A DNA stretch of 27,739 bases from Paratractidigestivibacter sp963658035 (GCA_963658035.1 CAVKOL010000010.1:1-27739); one strand, 5' to 3'. Positions 1 to 8,582 are shown, counted from the stretch's first letter. Translations and numbers: made by a program. The notes: generated by a model from the sequence alone, not told the origin.

Positions 1-317
1 GCATGATCCTCTTCGGCTGCTGCGTGCTCGGCCTCGGCATCGCGGTCGAGTGCGCCCCGAGCCTCGTCTTCGTTCCCGGCGAGGGCGTCGTGCACGCTAT
101 CTCGCGCGTCACGGGCGTCAAGCTTGGCACCGTTAAGCTCGTCTTTGACCTCGCGCTCGTCGCGATGGCCGTCGCGATCTCGCTCATGCTCTTCGGCAGG
201 CTGAACGGCGTCGGCCTCGGCACCGTCCTCACCGTGCTCGTGACCGGCAACGTCGTGAACTTCGCGAACGAGCACCTCGGTTTCCTCGAGCACGTCCGCG
301 GCCTCGCGGAGGCGTAA
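1..317 (+). CDS. YczE/DUF6198-like integral membrane protein, 5'-truncated by the window edge
   Basis: The visible 104 residues are the C-terminal part of a polytopic membrane protein. The reading frame is open to the first bases of the window, so the first visible Met need not be the start. At least three hydrophobic segments are seen, near residues 1-25, 45-65 and 70-90. The PGEGVV, TVKLVFD and GVGLGTV stretches resemble the YczE/YitT-like membrane family, whose function is not established. A bidirectional terminator-like hairpin follows at 352-389. The family call is from motif memory and moderate; that it is a membrane protein is secure. Confidence 0.72.
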   Translation, partial: MILFGCCVLGLGIAVECAPSLVFVPGEGVVHAISRVTGVKLGTVKLVFDLALVAMAVAISLMLFGRLNGVGLGTVLTVLVTGNVVNFANEHLGFLEHVRGLAEA

Positions 318-351
318 GGCCGCTCATTCCGCGCTCAACGCGTCAAGAAGT

Positions 352-389
352 ACCGCCCGCTGGCCTTTGCCGACGGGCGGTTCTTTGTT
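352..389. terminator. Bidirectional intrinsic terminator between convergent genes
   Basis: ACCGCCCG at 352-359 pairs with CGGGCGGT at 374-381, and GGC/GCC (362-364/369-371) can extend the stem inward. A T-rich run (TTCTTTGTTG) follows on the plus strand, and a shorter one on the minus strand. It sits between the ends of the YczE-like gene (+) and the HelD-like gene (-), which fits shared use. Confidence 0.6.
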
Positions 390-433
390 GCTTGATTGAT
401 GCGTCGTCTTGAGCCGATGCGTTGCTTCGGGCC

Positions 434-2569
434 TTACGCCAGCAGCGGCGTCATCGGCCCCTGCGAGAGCACCGTCACGCGGTGCATCGCGCGGCTGATG
501 GCGGTGTAGAGCCGGCGGCGGCACAGCGGCGTGTCCGGGTAGACCTCGGCCTGCGCGTCGGGGATGACCACGTGGTCGAACTCGAGGCCCTTCGCCACGC
601 GAAGGGGAAGAAGCACGACGCCGGTCGCGGGCAGGTCGGAGTCCTTGCCGAGCACCTGGACCGCGTCGCCGAGCTGCTTGGCGAGCCAGCTCACGCGCGA
701 GTCGCTCTCGGCCACGAAGGCGGTGAGGCCCTCCTCGCCGGCAGCCTCCTCGGCAATGCGCCGCAGCTCAGCCACGTAGGCGTCGACGTCGCCGCCGTCC
801 ATCTCGCGCACGACGGGCGCTACGCCGCTGCGGTGGACACTCGTGAGGCGCAGCTGCTCGTCGGAGTCGAGCAGGCTCGTGAACATCGCCGTGATCTCGG
901 GGCTGGAGCGGTAGCTCGTGAGCAGGCGGCACTCCTCGACCGAGCCGTGCGTCTCGGTGAAGACCTCGGCGATCTGCGCGAAGCTCGCCGTCCCCTCAAA
1001 AATGGCCTGGTGCTCGTCGCCCAGCAGCAGGAAGTGCGCGCGCGAGAAGTGCCGCGCGAGCACCATGAGCTGCGCCACGGTGTAGTCCTGCACCTCGTCG
1101 ATCATGACGTAGCGGGCGTTCTTGTCGCCGGAGCCGGTGATGCAAAGCCGCAGGTAGAGCCACTCGGTCGCCGAGAGCGCCTGGGCGCCGAGCAGCCTCA
1201 TGCCTATGCGGTCGAAGCGCAGCCAGCTGAGGTCGTCGATGCGAGCGTGCGCCTCGGCGTAGCGCTGCTCCACGTAGCGGCGCGTGAGGTTCATGGTCTC
1301 GGTCTCGTCGTCGGCGCTCACCGTCTCGCCGAACCAGTGGACCTGCTCGTCGAGGTCGAAGCCGACGACCATCTCCTGCAGGTCCTCGTCCTTGGACATG
1401 GCGGTGAAGCGGCGCTCGAGGCGGTCGTGCAGCTCGTCGGTGACAAGGGCGCAGAAGCGCGCGCCCACGCCGAAGCGCTCGAACTTGCGCACCGCGCCCT
1501 CGATCTGCGAGGGCTTGAGCAGCACCGTGTCGTCCACGCGGATCTCGCGCAGGTCGTCGGCCTCGATGGCGAGGTTCTTGACCGCCGCCTCAATGCGTCG
1601 CAGCTCAGCGGGGTCGGTATGCGCCCCGGCGTCGCGCTGTCCCGCGCCCTGGGCCTCCACGAAGTCGCGCCAGGTGAAGACCTGCGGGTTCGCCTCGCCC
1701 ATGGACGGCAGCACGGTGTCGATGTAGCGCTCGAAGACGTTGTTCGGCGTGAAGAGGTAGACCTGGTCGGGGTCGAGCGTCTTGCGCTCGCGGTAGAGCA
1801 AAAAGGCGATGCGCTGCAGCAGCACGGACGTCTTGCCCGAGCCCGCGATGCCGTTGACCAGCAGCGCCGGCACGTCCTCGTGGCGCACGATGGTGTTCTG
1901 CTCGCGCTGGATGGTGGCGGTGATGGCCTGGAGCTTCTCGGAGTGGTGCTTCTTGAGGGCGCCGAGCAGCAGCGAGTCTTCGATGGCCACGGTGGTGTCG
2001 AAGTACATGTTGAGCTTGTCGCGCACGATGTCGAACTGGCGGCGGAGCTCAAGGTTCACGGTGCGCTTCTTGCCGTCGACGTCGTAGCTGGTCTCGCCCA
2101 TCTGCTGGTTGTAGTAGGTCTCGGCCACGGGGCTGCGCCAGTCGACCACGAGCGGGATGGAGTGCTCGTCGGTCATGCCGGCGGCGCCGATGTAGACGTC
2201 GCGCGCGGGGCGGCCCGGGCGCATCTGCAGGCGGACCTTGGCAAAGTAGGGCTGCATGAGCAGCAGCATCACGCGGCGCAGCTTGTCGACGTTGAAGTCG
2301 TGGTACTGGTTGTAGGCGTCGATGACCGAGTTCAAGGTCTCGATGGCGGCCAGGGTCTCCATGGTCTCGTCGGCGCCGCCAAAGTCCAGGCGCACCTCCT
2401 CGCTCATGTCGATGAGGTCTTGCTTGGCGCCGGCGTGGTTGGTCTCGAGGTCGGTCGCGATCGTCTCGCGCATCTCCAGAAGCTTGGCGTAGAGCTGGGA
2501 CAAGTGCTCTTGCTCCTCGGCAAAAATGGGGTCGTCTGCGTGGTTTACCTGCGTGTTGTTCTCGGCCAT
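434..2569 (-). CDS. helD: HelD-like UvrD-family helicase (RNA polymerase recycling factor type)
   Basis: A 711-residue superfamily 1 ATPase. The N-terminal part (about residues 15-60) is predicted coiled coil, as in HelD proteins that reach into the RNA polymerase secondary channel. A 1A domain with IPLVVDWRSP near 138 follows. Walker A is GIAGSGKTS at 240-248, Walker B is VMIDEVQD, and later motifs are LLGDEHQAIFEG, LTSYRSS and VVLLPLRVAKGLEFDHVVIP. The C-terminal YTAISRAMHRVTVL is the UvrD-like motif VI. The family releases stalled RNA polymerase from DNA, using ATP. The ATG at 2569 has AGGAG nine bases upstream. It stands alone and is divergent from gtrA. HelD rather than UvrD/Rep is supported by the coiled-coil N-terminus and the DWRSP motif. 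Confidence 0.9.
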   Translation of the reverse strand: MAENNTQVNHADDPIFAEEQEHLSQLYAKLLEMRETIATDLETNHAGAKQDLIDMSEEVRLDFGGADETMETLAAIETLNSVIDAYNQYHDFNVDKLRRVMLLLMQPYFAKVRLQMRPGRPARDVYIGAAGMTDEHSIPLVVDWRSPVAETYYNQQMGETSYDVDGKKRTVNLELRRQFDIVRDKLNMYFDTTVAIEDSLLLGALKKHHSEKLQAITATIQREQNTIVRHEDVPALLVNGIAGSGKTSVLLQRIAFLLYRERKTLDPDQVYLFTPNNVFERYIDTVLPSMGEANPQVFTWRDFVEAQGAGQRDAGAHTDPAELRRIEAAVKNLAIEADDLREIRVDDTVLLKPSQIEGAVRKFERFGVGARFCALVTDELHDRLERRFTAMSKDEDLQEMVVGFDLDEQVHWFGETVSADDETETMNLTRRYVEQRYAEAHARIDDLSWLRFDRIGMRLLGAQALSATEWLYLRLCITGSGDKNARYVMIDEVQDYTVAQLMVLARHFSRAHFLLLGDEHQAIFEGTASFAQIAEVFTETHGSVEECRLLTSYRSSPEITAMFTSLLDSDEQLRLTSVHRSGVAPVVREMDGGDVDAYVAELRRIAEEAAGEEGLTAFVAESDSRVSWLAKQLGDAVQVLGKDSDLPATGVVLLPLRVAKGLEFDHVVIPDAQAEVYPDTPLCRRRLYTAISRAMHRVTVLSQGPMTPLLA

Positions 2570-2629
2570 GCTAAAGCGCTCCTGCCTTGTGTTAAGTCGG
2601 TGCCGCCAAAATCGCGGGTTATTAATGCT

Positions 2630-2658
2630 ACGACAAAGGCGGGGCGGTGGTCTATCCT
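2630..2658 (+). promoter_or_regulatory. Candidate promoter of gtrA
   Basis: ACGACA at 2630-2635 and TATCCT at 2653-2658 are separated by 17 bases and lie 35 bases before the gtrA start. Each box matches the sigma-70 consensus at four of six positions, so this is a weak prediction. Confidence 0.35.
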
Positions 2659-2693
2659 TGACGGGTAAAACATGTGATTCAAAGGAGCCTTAG

Positions 2694-3116
2694 ATGGGCA
2701 AGCTGATCCAGCAGTTTTTGAAGTTTGGCGTCGTGGGCGTCATCGCGTTCATCATCGACTACGGCGTGCTGATGCTGTTGTCGCAGGTCTTTGGCATGGA
2801 CCCCGTGCTGGCGGCTGGCATCTCGTTTTGCGTCTCTGTCATCTTCAACTACCTGGCGTCCATGCGCTACGTCTTCACGCACCGCGAGGACCTCTCGCGC
2901 GGTCGCGAGTTCGTGATCTTCATCGTTTTGTCCGCGATCGGCCTGGTCATCAACGAGGTCTGCATGGCCGCTGGCGTGGCCCTTCTGGGCACCTCGGCCA
3001 TCATGGTCACCGTGACCAAGCTCTTTGCCACCGCGGTCGTCATGGTTTGGAACTTCGTGAGCCGCAAGAAGTGGCTCGACGGCGGGGACGGCGGCGACGC
3101 GGAGGCCGCCGCGTAG
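2694..3116 (+). CDS. GtrA family membrane protein
   Basis: A 140-residue protein with four hydrophobic segments (about residues 8-28, 36-56, 73-93 and 98-120). The N-terminal LIQQFLKFGVVGVIAFIIDY and the later VIFNYLASMRYVFTHRE and VVMVWNFVSRKKWL are typical of the GtrA family. Family members are thought to help translocate polyprenyl-phosphate-linked sugars across the membrane for cell-wall or surface glycan glucosylation. The start has AAAGGAG six bases upstream. A GtrB-like glycosyltransferase, the usual partner, is next to it but on the opposite strand, tail to tail. Confidence 0.9.
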   Translation: MGKLIQQFLKFGVVGVIAFIIDYGVLMLLSQVFGMDPVLAAGISFCVSVIFNYLASMRYVFTHREDLSRGREFVIFIVLSAIGLVINEVCMAAGVALLGTSAIMVTVTKLFATAVVMVWNFVSRKKWLDGGDGGDAEAAA

Positions 3117-3140
3117 CAAAAAGGGCTTTCGCGCCCTTAG
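3117..3140 (-). terminator. Intrinsic terminator of the GtrB-like gene
   Basis: Read on the minus strand, AAGGGC (3138-3133) and GCCCTT (3126-3121) form a short stem followed by a run of T residues (complement of the A run at 3118-3122). It starts six bases after the stop of the glycosyltransferase gene. The stem is only six base pairs. Confidence 0.55.
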
Positions 3141-3143
3141 GCT

Positions 3144-4124
3144 CTAGTTGCGTTCGAAGCCGGTGCGGGTGACGCGGCCGTCCTGGCCGGTCACCACGGC
3201 CTTAGCGATGTAGATGGGACGGTGCTTGCCCTCAAGGTAGATGCGGGCGATGTACTCGCCAATGATGCCCAGCGTAAGCAGGGTGAGCCCGCCCATGAAC
3301 AAGATCAGGCACACCACGGTGGGGTAGCCGTGCGGGGTGTTTTGGCGCACAAAGGTGTCGAGAAGAACCACAAAGAAGTAGATGATCGACGCCACAAACG
3401 AGGCACCGCCCACCCACGTGGCAAACTTCAGCGGCAGGGTAGAGAACGAGAAGATGCCCTCCAGCGCGTAGCGCATGAGCGAGCGGAACGACCACTTGCT
3501 GGTGCCCGCCTGGCGCGCGGCCGGCTCGTAGGCAAAGGGGATCGTCTTGAAGCCCACCCAGGCAAAGAGGCCCTTGGTAAAGCGGTGGTACTCGGGCATG
3601 GCAAGAAGGGCGTCTGCGACGTCGCGCCTAAAGACGCGGAAGTCCGAGGCCCCGGCGATCATGTCGCCCGTGCCCTCGGTGACGGCCTTGAAGGACTTGT
3701 AGAACGCGCCCTTGAAGAGCTTGAGCACGGCGCTTTCGTGGCGGGCTGCCTGGTAGGCGGCCACGCAGTCGGCCTCGGGGTGGGCCATGAGCTCGTCGTA
3801 CATGGCAAGCAGCGTCTCGGGCTCCTGCTGCAGGTCTGCGTCGATGAAGCAGGCGTTGTCGCCGGTGGCGTGGCTAAGGCCGGCCAAAAGCGCGGCCTCC
3901 TTGCCAAAGTTGCGCGAGAAATCGACGCCCACCACGCGCTGCGGCGCCGCGATCTTCTCGGCAAACCCGCAGATGGCGGGCCAGGTGCCGTCCTTGCTGC
4001 CGTCGTTCACAAAGATGAGCTCGAAGGTGAGGCCGTGCGCCTCCAGGGCCTGGGTCAAGCGGTCGAAAAGCAAAGGCAGGCATTCCTGCTCGTTGTAGCA
4101 GGGAATGATTACCGAAAGGTCCAT
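3144..4124 (-). CDS. Family 2 glycosyltransferase, GtrB/polyprenyl-phosphate glycosyltransferase type
   Basis: A 326-residue membrane-anchored glycosyltransferase. The GT-A fold begins with LSVIIPCYNEQE, followed by FVNDGSKDGTW (nucleotide-sugar binding) and CFIDADLQQEPE with the DAD metal-binding motif. Two C-terminal hydrophobic segments (about 235-260 and 270-295) are typical of GtrB/DPM1-like enzymes that charge undecaprenyl phosphate with a sugar. The ATG at 4124 was chosen because AGGAGG lies just upstream; the frame stays open for 21 more codons to 4187 but without a ribosome site. It converges with gtrA, its probable functional partner. The sugar cannot be read from the sequence. Confidence 0.92.
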   Translation of the reverse strand: MDLSVIIPCYNEQECLPLLFDRLTQALEAHGLTFELIFVNDGSKDGTWPAICGFAEKIAAPQRVVGVDFSRNFGKEAALLAGLSHATGDNACFIDADLQQEPETLLAMYDELMAHPEADCVAAYQAARHESAVLKLFKGAFYKSFKAVTEGTGDMIAGASDFRVFRRDVADALLAMPEYHRFTKGLFAWVGFKTIPFAYEPAARQAGTSKWSFRSLMRYALEGIFSFSTLPLKFATWVGGASFVASIIYFFVVLLDTFVRQNTPHGYPTVVCLILFMGGLTLLTLGIIGEYIARIYLEGKHRPIYIAKAVVTGQDGRVTRTGFERN

Positions 4125-4287
4125 GGAGTCCTCCTGTGACTGCGGTGCGCGTCGTTTCTGTCGCGTTTGTGGGCCGTCGCGCCTCACCTATACTAACGGG
4201 TGCTGGCAAAATTCGCGCGGGACGCCTGTCCCGTTCTTAATCGCAACATGAGTGCGACATACGTGGAAGAAACCTTGAGGTGCAAAG

Positions 4288-5229
4288 ATGGCAATCATTA
4301 TCCATGCCGATGATTTTGGTATCGAGCCTGCTCAGTCGGCCCGCATCCTGGAGTGCTGCGCGGGGGTGGGCGAGGGTGATATTGCCGAGAAGGGCCTGCT
4401 CAACTCGCTGTCGATCTTTGCCAACTCGCCGCGCTTCGAGGATTGCGCGGCCTTGCTTGACGCGCGCCCCGAGGGCCTTCGCCTGGGCGTCCACCTCAAC
4501 TTTGTCGAGGGTCCCTGCTGCGCCGACCCGGCCGAGGTCCCTCTGCTGGTGGACGAGAAGGGCTTCTTCAGGCTGGGCTACGGCGGGCTTTTGGCCGGCT
4601 CGTTTGGCGGCGGCGCGGCCGAGCTGTCGCGCCAGCTTGAGGTAGAGGCCGCGGCGCAGATCGCGCGCGTGGTTGCCCGCTTCCCCCACATGGCCGACCA
4701 CCTGCGCCTTGACGGTCACCAGCACACGCAGCTGATCCCGGCCGTCTTCAAGGCCGTTTTGGCCGCGGCGGCGGGCTCGGGTTGCCACCTGGACTACCTG
4801 CGCATTCCCGCCGAGCCCACGGCGGCCTTCCTGCAGTCCGGCACGGCGGCGACCATCGCGCCCATCAACTGGATCAAGCACGAGCTCTTGAACCGCCTGT
4901 GGCAGATGGACCGCCGCCTGCTGTCCGAGTCGGGCCTGGGCTCCTACCAGGACATCTCCGCGATTTTCTGCGGCGTGCTGTTCTCGGGCCACATGGACGA
5001 GAGGCGCGTGGCCGCCGTGCTGCCGGGCCTGGCCCAGGTGGCCGAGAAGCGCGGTATGCAGCTCGAGCTGCTCTTCCATCCCGGCCGCGTGAACGGTGCG
5101 CGCCAGTGCTTGAACCCAGACCTGCCCGGCTTCGTCGAGTTCTCGTGCGGCGAGGGCCGCGACGTCGAGCACGACGCGCTTCTCAGCGCAGGGTTGGCGC
5201 AGGCTGTGGCGGGTTCTTCTCGCCTCTAG
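4288..5229 (+). CDS. ChbG/HpnK (YdjC-like) carbohydrate deacetylase
   Basis: A 313-residue protein of the YdjC/ChbG fold, metal-dependent hydrolases that remove N-acetyl groups from sugars such as chitooligosaccharides or lipid-linked glycans. Seen: IIHADDFGIEP at residues 4-14, whose adjacent aspartates and histidine bind the metal; GVHLNFVEGP; LDGHQHTQLIP with an HxH pair; and LLFHPG near the C-terminus. No signal peptide is visible, so it is probably cytoplasmic. GAGG lies seven bases before the ATG. The GtrB-like gene upstream is divergent, so a glycolipid or cell-envelope substrate is possible, but that is inference. Confidence 0.9.
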   Translation: MAIIIHADDFGIEPAQSARILECCAGVGEGDIAEKGLLNSLSIFANSPRFEDCAALLDARPEGLRLGVHLNFVEGPCCADPAEVPLLVDEKGFFRLGYGGLLAGSFGGGAAELSRQLEVEAAAQIARVVARFPHMADHLRLDGHQHTQLIPAVFKAVLAAAAGSGCHLDYLRIPAEPTAAFLQSGTAATIAPINWIKHELLNRLWQMDRRLLSESGLGSYQDISAIFCGVLFSGHMDERRVAAVLPGLAQVAEKRGMQLELLFHPGRVNGARQCLNPDLPGFVEFSCGEGRDVEHDALLSAGLAQAVAGSSRL

Positions 5230-5314
5230 CACATAAAACATTGCATCGTGCGGACGTGATCTGGGGTTTTGTCAACTCATTTCTATTCCTGTTTCTTAGG
5301 GTGCGTGAGTTCGT

Positions 5315-5435
5315 GCGGGGACCCCTTGGGGTTTGTCTCCACGCGCAGTTCCGCATGAGCCGGAGGTGACTTAATGTCACCTCCGTGCGAATCAGGACTG
5401 TTTGAGCATGGAGGCAAACCCCAAGGGGTCCCCGC
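5315..5435 (+). repeat. Palindromic element family 1, copy 1 (intergenic)
   Basis: A nested palindrome. The outer arms 5315-5335 and 5415-5435 are perfect 21-base reverse complements, and the stem continues through TCTCCA/TGGAGG (5336-5341/5409-5414) with one mismatch. The inner hairpin is CGGAGGTGAC (5361-5370), loop TTAAT, GTCACCTCCG (5376-5385). Between the stems lie segments that also occur in the copy at 21031-21134, including CGCAGTTCCGCATGAGC and CAGGACTGTTTGAGCATGGA. The inner and outer stem sequences differ between the copies but stay paired. It lies between the convergent chbG-like and DUF3516 genes and has no T-run on either side. Confidence 0.88.
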
Positions 5436-5454
5436 CTCCGGGGAATCGCGTATT

Positions 5455-8103
5455 CTAGTCGTCCACGAAGCCCACGCGGTACTTCTTGAACACGACGGCG
5501 CCCTCTTCCTGGGTGGCGTCCAGGTCCACGTCGGCCCAGATGCCAAAGTCGTGGTCGTCGTCCTCGTCGCGAAAGACCTGGTGAACGTGCCAGACGTGGC
5601 CGCCCTCGGCCGCGGGTTTCTTCTCGTCGGCATCGTCGATCGTGTAGTAGGCGCTGCTGCGGGCGTCGGCGTCCAGCAAGATCTCTTCGTGCTCGTCGTG
5701 GTAGCGGGTCAGGGTCTGGTCCCACACCACCTTGCGGTAGCCCCAGTCGCCGTCAAGGGCCCCCAGCTCCTGCGTGGAGCCAAAGGCCGCCAGACGCACA
5801 CGCGCAAAGAGGGCGTTTCTCACCAGCAGGGTAAGGGCTCGGCGGTCGTGGACCACCTCGTCGGCTGCGGGCGGCGGGGCCACGTCGACGCCCGCGGCGC
5901 TGCCGGCCGAGCTCCACTCGTCCACCAGGCTCGAGTCGACGGAGCGCACGACAAAACCCAGCCACGACGTGATCTCAAACAGGCGCTCGTCCTTCTTGTC
6001 GGGCGGCACGGTGCGGTCCAGCACGTGGTAGGCGTCCGAGAGGTAACGCAGCAGGATGCCCTCGCAGCGGGCGATGTTGTAGCGGCCGATGTACTCCTTG
6101 AAGTCGCTCGCGCACTCGACCATGTCGCGCAGGATCGACTTGGGCGAAAGCGCGAAGTCGCGGGCCCAGGGGACCTTGGCGCAGTACTCGTCGTAGGCGG
6201 CGGCGAGAAGCTCTTCCAGGGGCTTGGGCCAGGTCACCTCTTGCAGGCGCTCCATGCGCTCGTCGTAGTCCACGCCGTCGGCCTTCATCTCGACCATCGC
6301 GCGGTCGCGGGCGGCGCGCTGCTGGGCGCGCAGGATCTGACCGGGGTCCTCCAACGTGGCCTCGACCATGCTGATGACGTCCATCGCGTAGGTCTCGCTC
6401 TCGGGGTCGAGAAGTTCCAGCGCGGCCAGCAGGAAGGGGGAGAGGGGCTGGTCAAGGGCAAAGTCCACGGGGACGTCGACGGTCGTCTCGTAGGTCTTCT
6501 CGCCGTCTTCGCCTTCGTTGCACACCACGACACCGGCATCGATCAGGGTCGCCATGATCTCGTCTGCGCGGGAGTGCAGGGCCGCCTTCTCGCCATCGGT
6601 CTGGGCCGAGTCGTCCACAAGCTTGTGGGTGCGGGCCAGCGCGTCGCCGCCCTGCTCGACCTCGGCCAAGACCATGGAGTGGCTGATCTTGAGGCGCGGC
6701 TTCAGGGGCGCGGGCACGGCGGTTTCCAGGCGCTCGAAGGTCTGCTTGTTCCAGGTGACAAAGCCCTCGGGCGGCTTCTTGGTCTTGATCTTGCGGGCCT
6801 TCTTGGGGTCGCCGGCGGCCTTGAGCAGGGCACGGGCGTACTCGATGTCGTACTCGGTGGCCTCGGCGATGACGCGACCCTCGGTGTCGAAGCCCGAGCG
6901 ACCGGCGCGGCCCACGATCTGGTGGAACTCGCGGGCGTTGAGGACGCGCATGCGGCGGCCGTCGAACTTGGTCAGGGCCGTCAAGATGACGGTGTGGATG
7001 GGCACGTTGATGCCCACGCCCAGGGTGTCGGTGCCGCAGATGACGGGGAGAAGGCCCTGCTGGGCGAGCTTCTCCACAAGCAGGCGGTAGCGCGGCAGCA
7101 TGCCCGCGTGGTGGACGCCCACGCCGCAGCACAGTAGGCGCTGCAGGGTTTTGCCAAAGGTCGTGGTGAAGCGCGTGCCCTTGATGGCCTCCTTCACGGC
7201 CTCGCGCTGCTCCTTGGTCGAGACCCCGTAGCTGGCCAGCGACTGGGCGCTGGACAAGGCGGCGTCTTGCGAGAAGTGCACGATGTACAAGGGGGCGTCG
7301 CCGGCGCGAAGGGCCAGCTCAACGGTGCCCTCGAGCGCGGTGTCGACGAACTCGTAGGACAAAGGCACCGGGCGCGGGGCGTCTGCCAGGACGTCGACGG
7401 TGCGGCCGGTGTGCTCTTCCAGGCTGCCCGCGATGGCCGAGGTGTCGCCCAAGGTGGCGCTCATCAGCAGGAACTGGGTGTGGGGGAGAGTGAGCAGGGG
7501 CACCTGCCAGGCCCAGCCGCGGTCGGGGTCGGCGTAGAAGTGGAACTCGTCCATGGCCACGCAGCCGCAGTCGCACTTCTCGCCTTCTGCCAGGGCTCGG
7601 TTGGCCAAGATCTCGGCCGTGCAGCAGATGATGGGGGCCTCGGCGTTGATCGAGGCGTCGCCGGTGATCATGCCCACGTTCTCTTTGCCAAAGTAGTCGA
7701 CAAAGTCGAAGAACTTCTCGCTGACCAGGGCCTTAATGGGGGCGGTGTAGTAGGCGCGGCGGTCGGTGCACACGCTCATGAAGGCCATGCCAAGCGCGAC
7801 CATCGACTTGCCCGAGCCGGTGGGCGTGCCAAGAATCAGGTGGTCGCCCGTGGCCAGGGAGAGCAGGGCCTCTTCCTGGTGGTCCCACAGTGTGACACCG
7901 CGCGACTCGACCCAGCCCAAGAAGAGCTCTAAGGCCTCGTCGGCCGGCATGTTGGGGTAGGAGTCGTCGTCTGGCCAGGGGATGAGGGCGCCCAGCGAGC
8001 CGGGGGCAAACGGGTCGGCGGGCGCGCCGGTTGTGCCGGGGGCGTCTGCCGCGCGGCCGTGGGCGGCGGGGGTCGTCTGGGGGTCTTCTGCGGTGTTTGC
8101 CAT
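5455..8103 (-). CDS. Ski2-like DEAD/DEAH RNA helicase with C-terminal DUF3516 domain
   Basis: An 882-residue superfamily 2 helicase. After a disordered acidic N-terminus (1-50) come a Q-motif-like segment (LWDHQEEALL, about 73-82), Walker A TPTGSGKS (93-100), the DEFH box (AMDEFHFYADPD, about 183-194), motif III LMSATLGD and motif VI VGRAGRSGFD. The C-terminal third holds SILRDMVECASDFKEYIGRY, EGILLRYLSDAYHVL and VRSVDSSLVDEW, which match the actinobacterial DUF3516 domain. Family members are assumed to unwind RNA in turnover or ribosome maturation; the exact role is unknown. I chose ATG 8103 (AAAGG 12 bases upstream) over the in-frame ATG at 8139, because a TAGAAT box at 8142-8147 would put transcription start at about 8135. 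Confidence 0.9.
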   Translation of the reverse strand: MANTAEDPQTTPAAHGRAADAPGTTGAPADPFAPGSLGALIPWPDDDSYPNMPADEALELFLGWVESRGVTLWDHQEEALLSLATGDHLILGTPTGSGKSMVALGMAFMSVCTDRRAYYTAPIKALVSEKFFDFVDYFGKENVGMITGDASINAEAPIICCTAEILANRALAEGEKCDCGCVAMDEFHFYADPDRGWAWQVPLLTLPHTQFLLMSATLGDTSAIAGSLEEHTGRTVDVLADAPRPVPLSYEFVDTALEGTVELALRAGDAPLYIVHFSQDAALSSAQSLASYGVSTKEQREAVKEAIKGTRFTTTFGKTLQRLLCCGVGVHHAGMLPRYRLLVEKLAQQGLLPVICGTDTLGVGINVPIHTVILTALTKFDGRRMRVLNAREFHQIVGRAGRSGFDTEGRVIAEATEYDIEYARALLKAAGDPKKARKIKTKKPPEGFVTWNKQTFERLETAVPAPLKPRLKISHSMVLAEVEQGGDALARTHKLVDDSAQTDGEKAALHSRADEIMATLIDAGVVVCNEGEDGEKTYETTVDVPVDFALDQPLSPFLLAALELLDPESETYAMDVISMVEATLEDPGQILRAQQRAARDRAMVEMKADGVDYDERMERLQEVTWPKPLEELLAAAYDEYCAKVPWARDFALSPKSILRDMVECASDFKEYIGRYNIARCEGILLRYLSDAYHVLDRTVPPDKKDERLFEITSWLGFVVRSVDSSLVDEWSSAGSAAGVDVAPPPAADEVVHDRRALTLLVRNALFARVRLAAFGSTQELGALDGDWGYRKVVWDQTLTRYHDEHEEILLDADARSSAYYTIDDADEKKPAAEGGHVWHVHQVFRDEDDDHDFGIWADVDLDATQEEGAVVFKKYRVGFVDD

Positions 8104-8141
8104 GGTCAAGAGCTGCCTTTCGTAGGTATTCAAGGCCATAC

Positions 8142-8147
8142 ATTCTA
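8142..8147 (-). promoter_or_regulatory. Candidate -10 box (TAGAAT) of the DUF3516 helicase gene
   Basis: TAGAAT on the minus strand lies about 40 bases before the proposed start. No convincing -35 box is visible 16-18 bases upstream. The same hexamer, after a G-rich stretch, precedes pyrE at 15999-16004. Confidence 0.35.
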
Positions 8148-8462
8148 TCCCGCCCGCGCACTTCTCGCCGAGAGATAGTGCCAAACGTGTCGTATTTTGT
8201 GCCGGTTGCGACAGGCGCCGTGGAGCGGCGGGCAAAGCGGGTATTCTCGAGTCAACGACAGGAAAGGTCCAGCCGGCTTGGCGCGCCCCTTGCCTTTTTA
8301 GCGCCAAAGGCCACTCCTCCCCTCCTTCCCGGCTCTGCTGGCACAAGGTCCACTTGTCGTCTTGCCTCGGACGGGCCGGGCGCCGCTTATGTGGCACTCG
8401 GCCCATCTGCTGTTTTGGGGCGTTTTGGCCCGCCGCGACCCCGCCGCGGGTGCCCGCCCGAC
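8148..8462. other. Gene-free stretch without recognised content
   Basis: No open frame with a ribosome site or family motif was found on either strand. The only structure noted is a 7-base inverted repeat, TTGGCGC at 8278-8284 with GCGCCAA at 8301-8307, enclosing a T-rich run. It may hold leader sequence of the helicase gene or an unrecognised RNA. Confidence 0.4.
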
Positions 8463-8582
8463 TTATCCCGGTTTAAATCCCAACTTGTCGAGTAGCTCGC
8501 GCGTTAAGTCAGGCCGCCAACTGGGCAAACGTCCACCAGATTGCTCTGGCTACTCACCAATCTCAGATTTAAACCGGGATAA
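8463..8582 (+). repeat. Palindromic element family 2, copy A
   Basis: The outer arms TTATCCCGGTTTAAATC (8463-8479) and GATTTAAACCGGGATAA (8566-8582) are perfect reverse complements. Inside, GAGTAGC (8490-8496) pairs with GCTACTC (8549-8555) and flanks the apparently unpaired AACTGGGCAAACGT (8519-8532). The same three motifs occur in the same order in copy B at 8664-8780, while the outer half of the outer stem is different. Confidence 0.88.

Noticed and set aside
422..2668. A 748-codon open frame opposite the HelD-like gene
   Set aside because: It is the antisense shadow of a high-GC gene: the translation is a low-complexity Val/Leu/Ala/His/Gly mixture without family motifs or a ribosome site.
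5315..5435. Family-1 palindrome as an ordinary terminator between convergent genes
   Set aside because: No T-run follows on either strand, and the second copy is inside a coding sequence, where a terminator would be harmful.
5374..7137. A 587-codon plus-strand frame opposite the DUF3516 helicase
   Set aside because: Antisense shadow with biased composition; the helicase on the other strand has all expected motifs.
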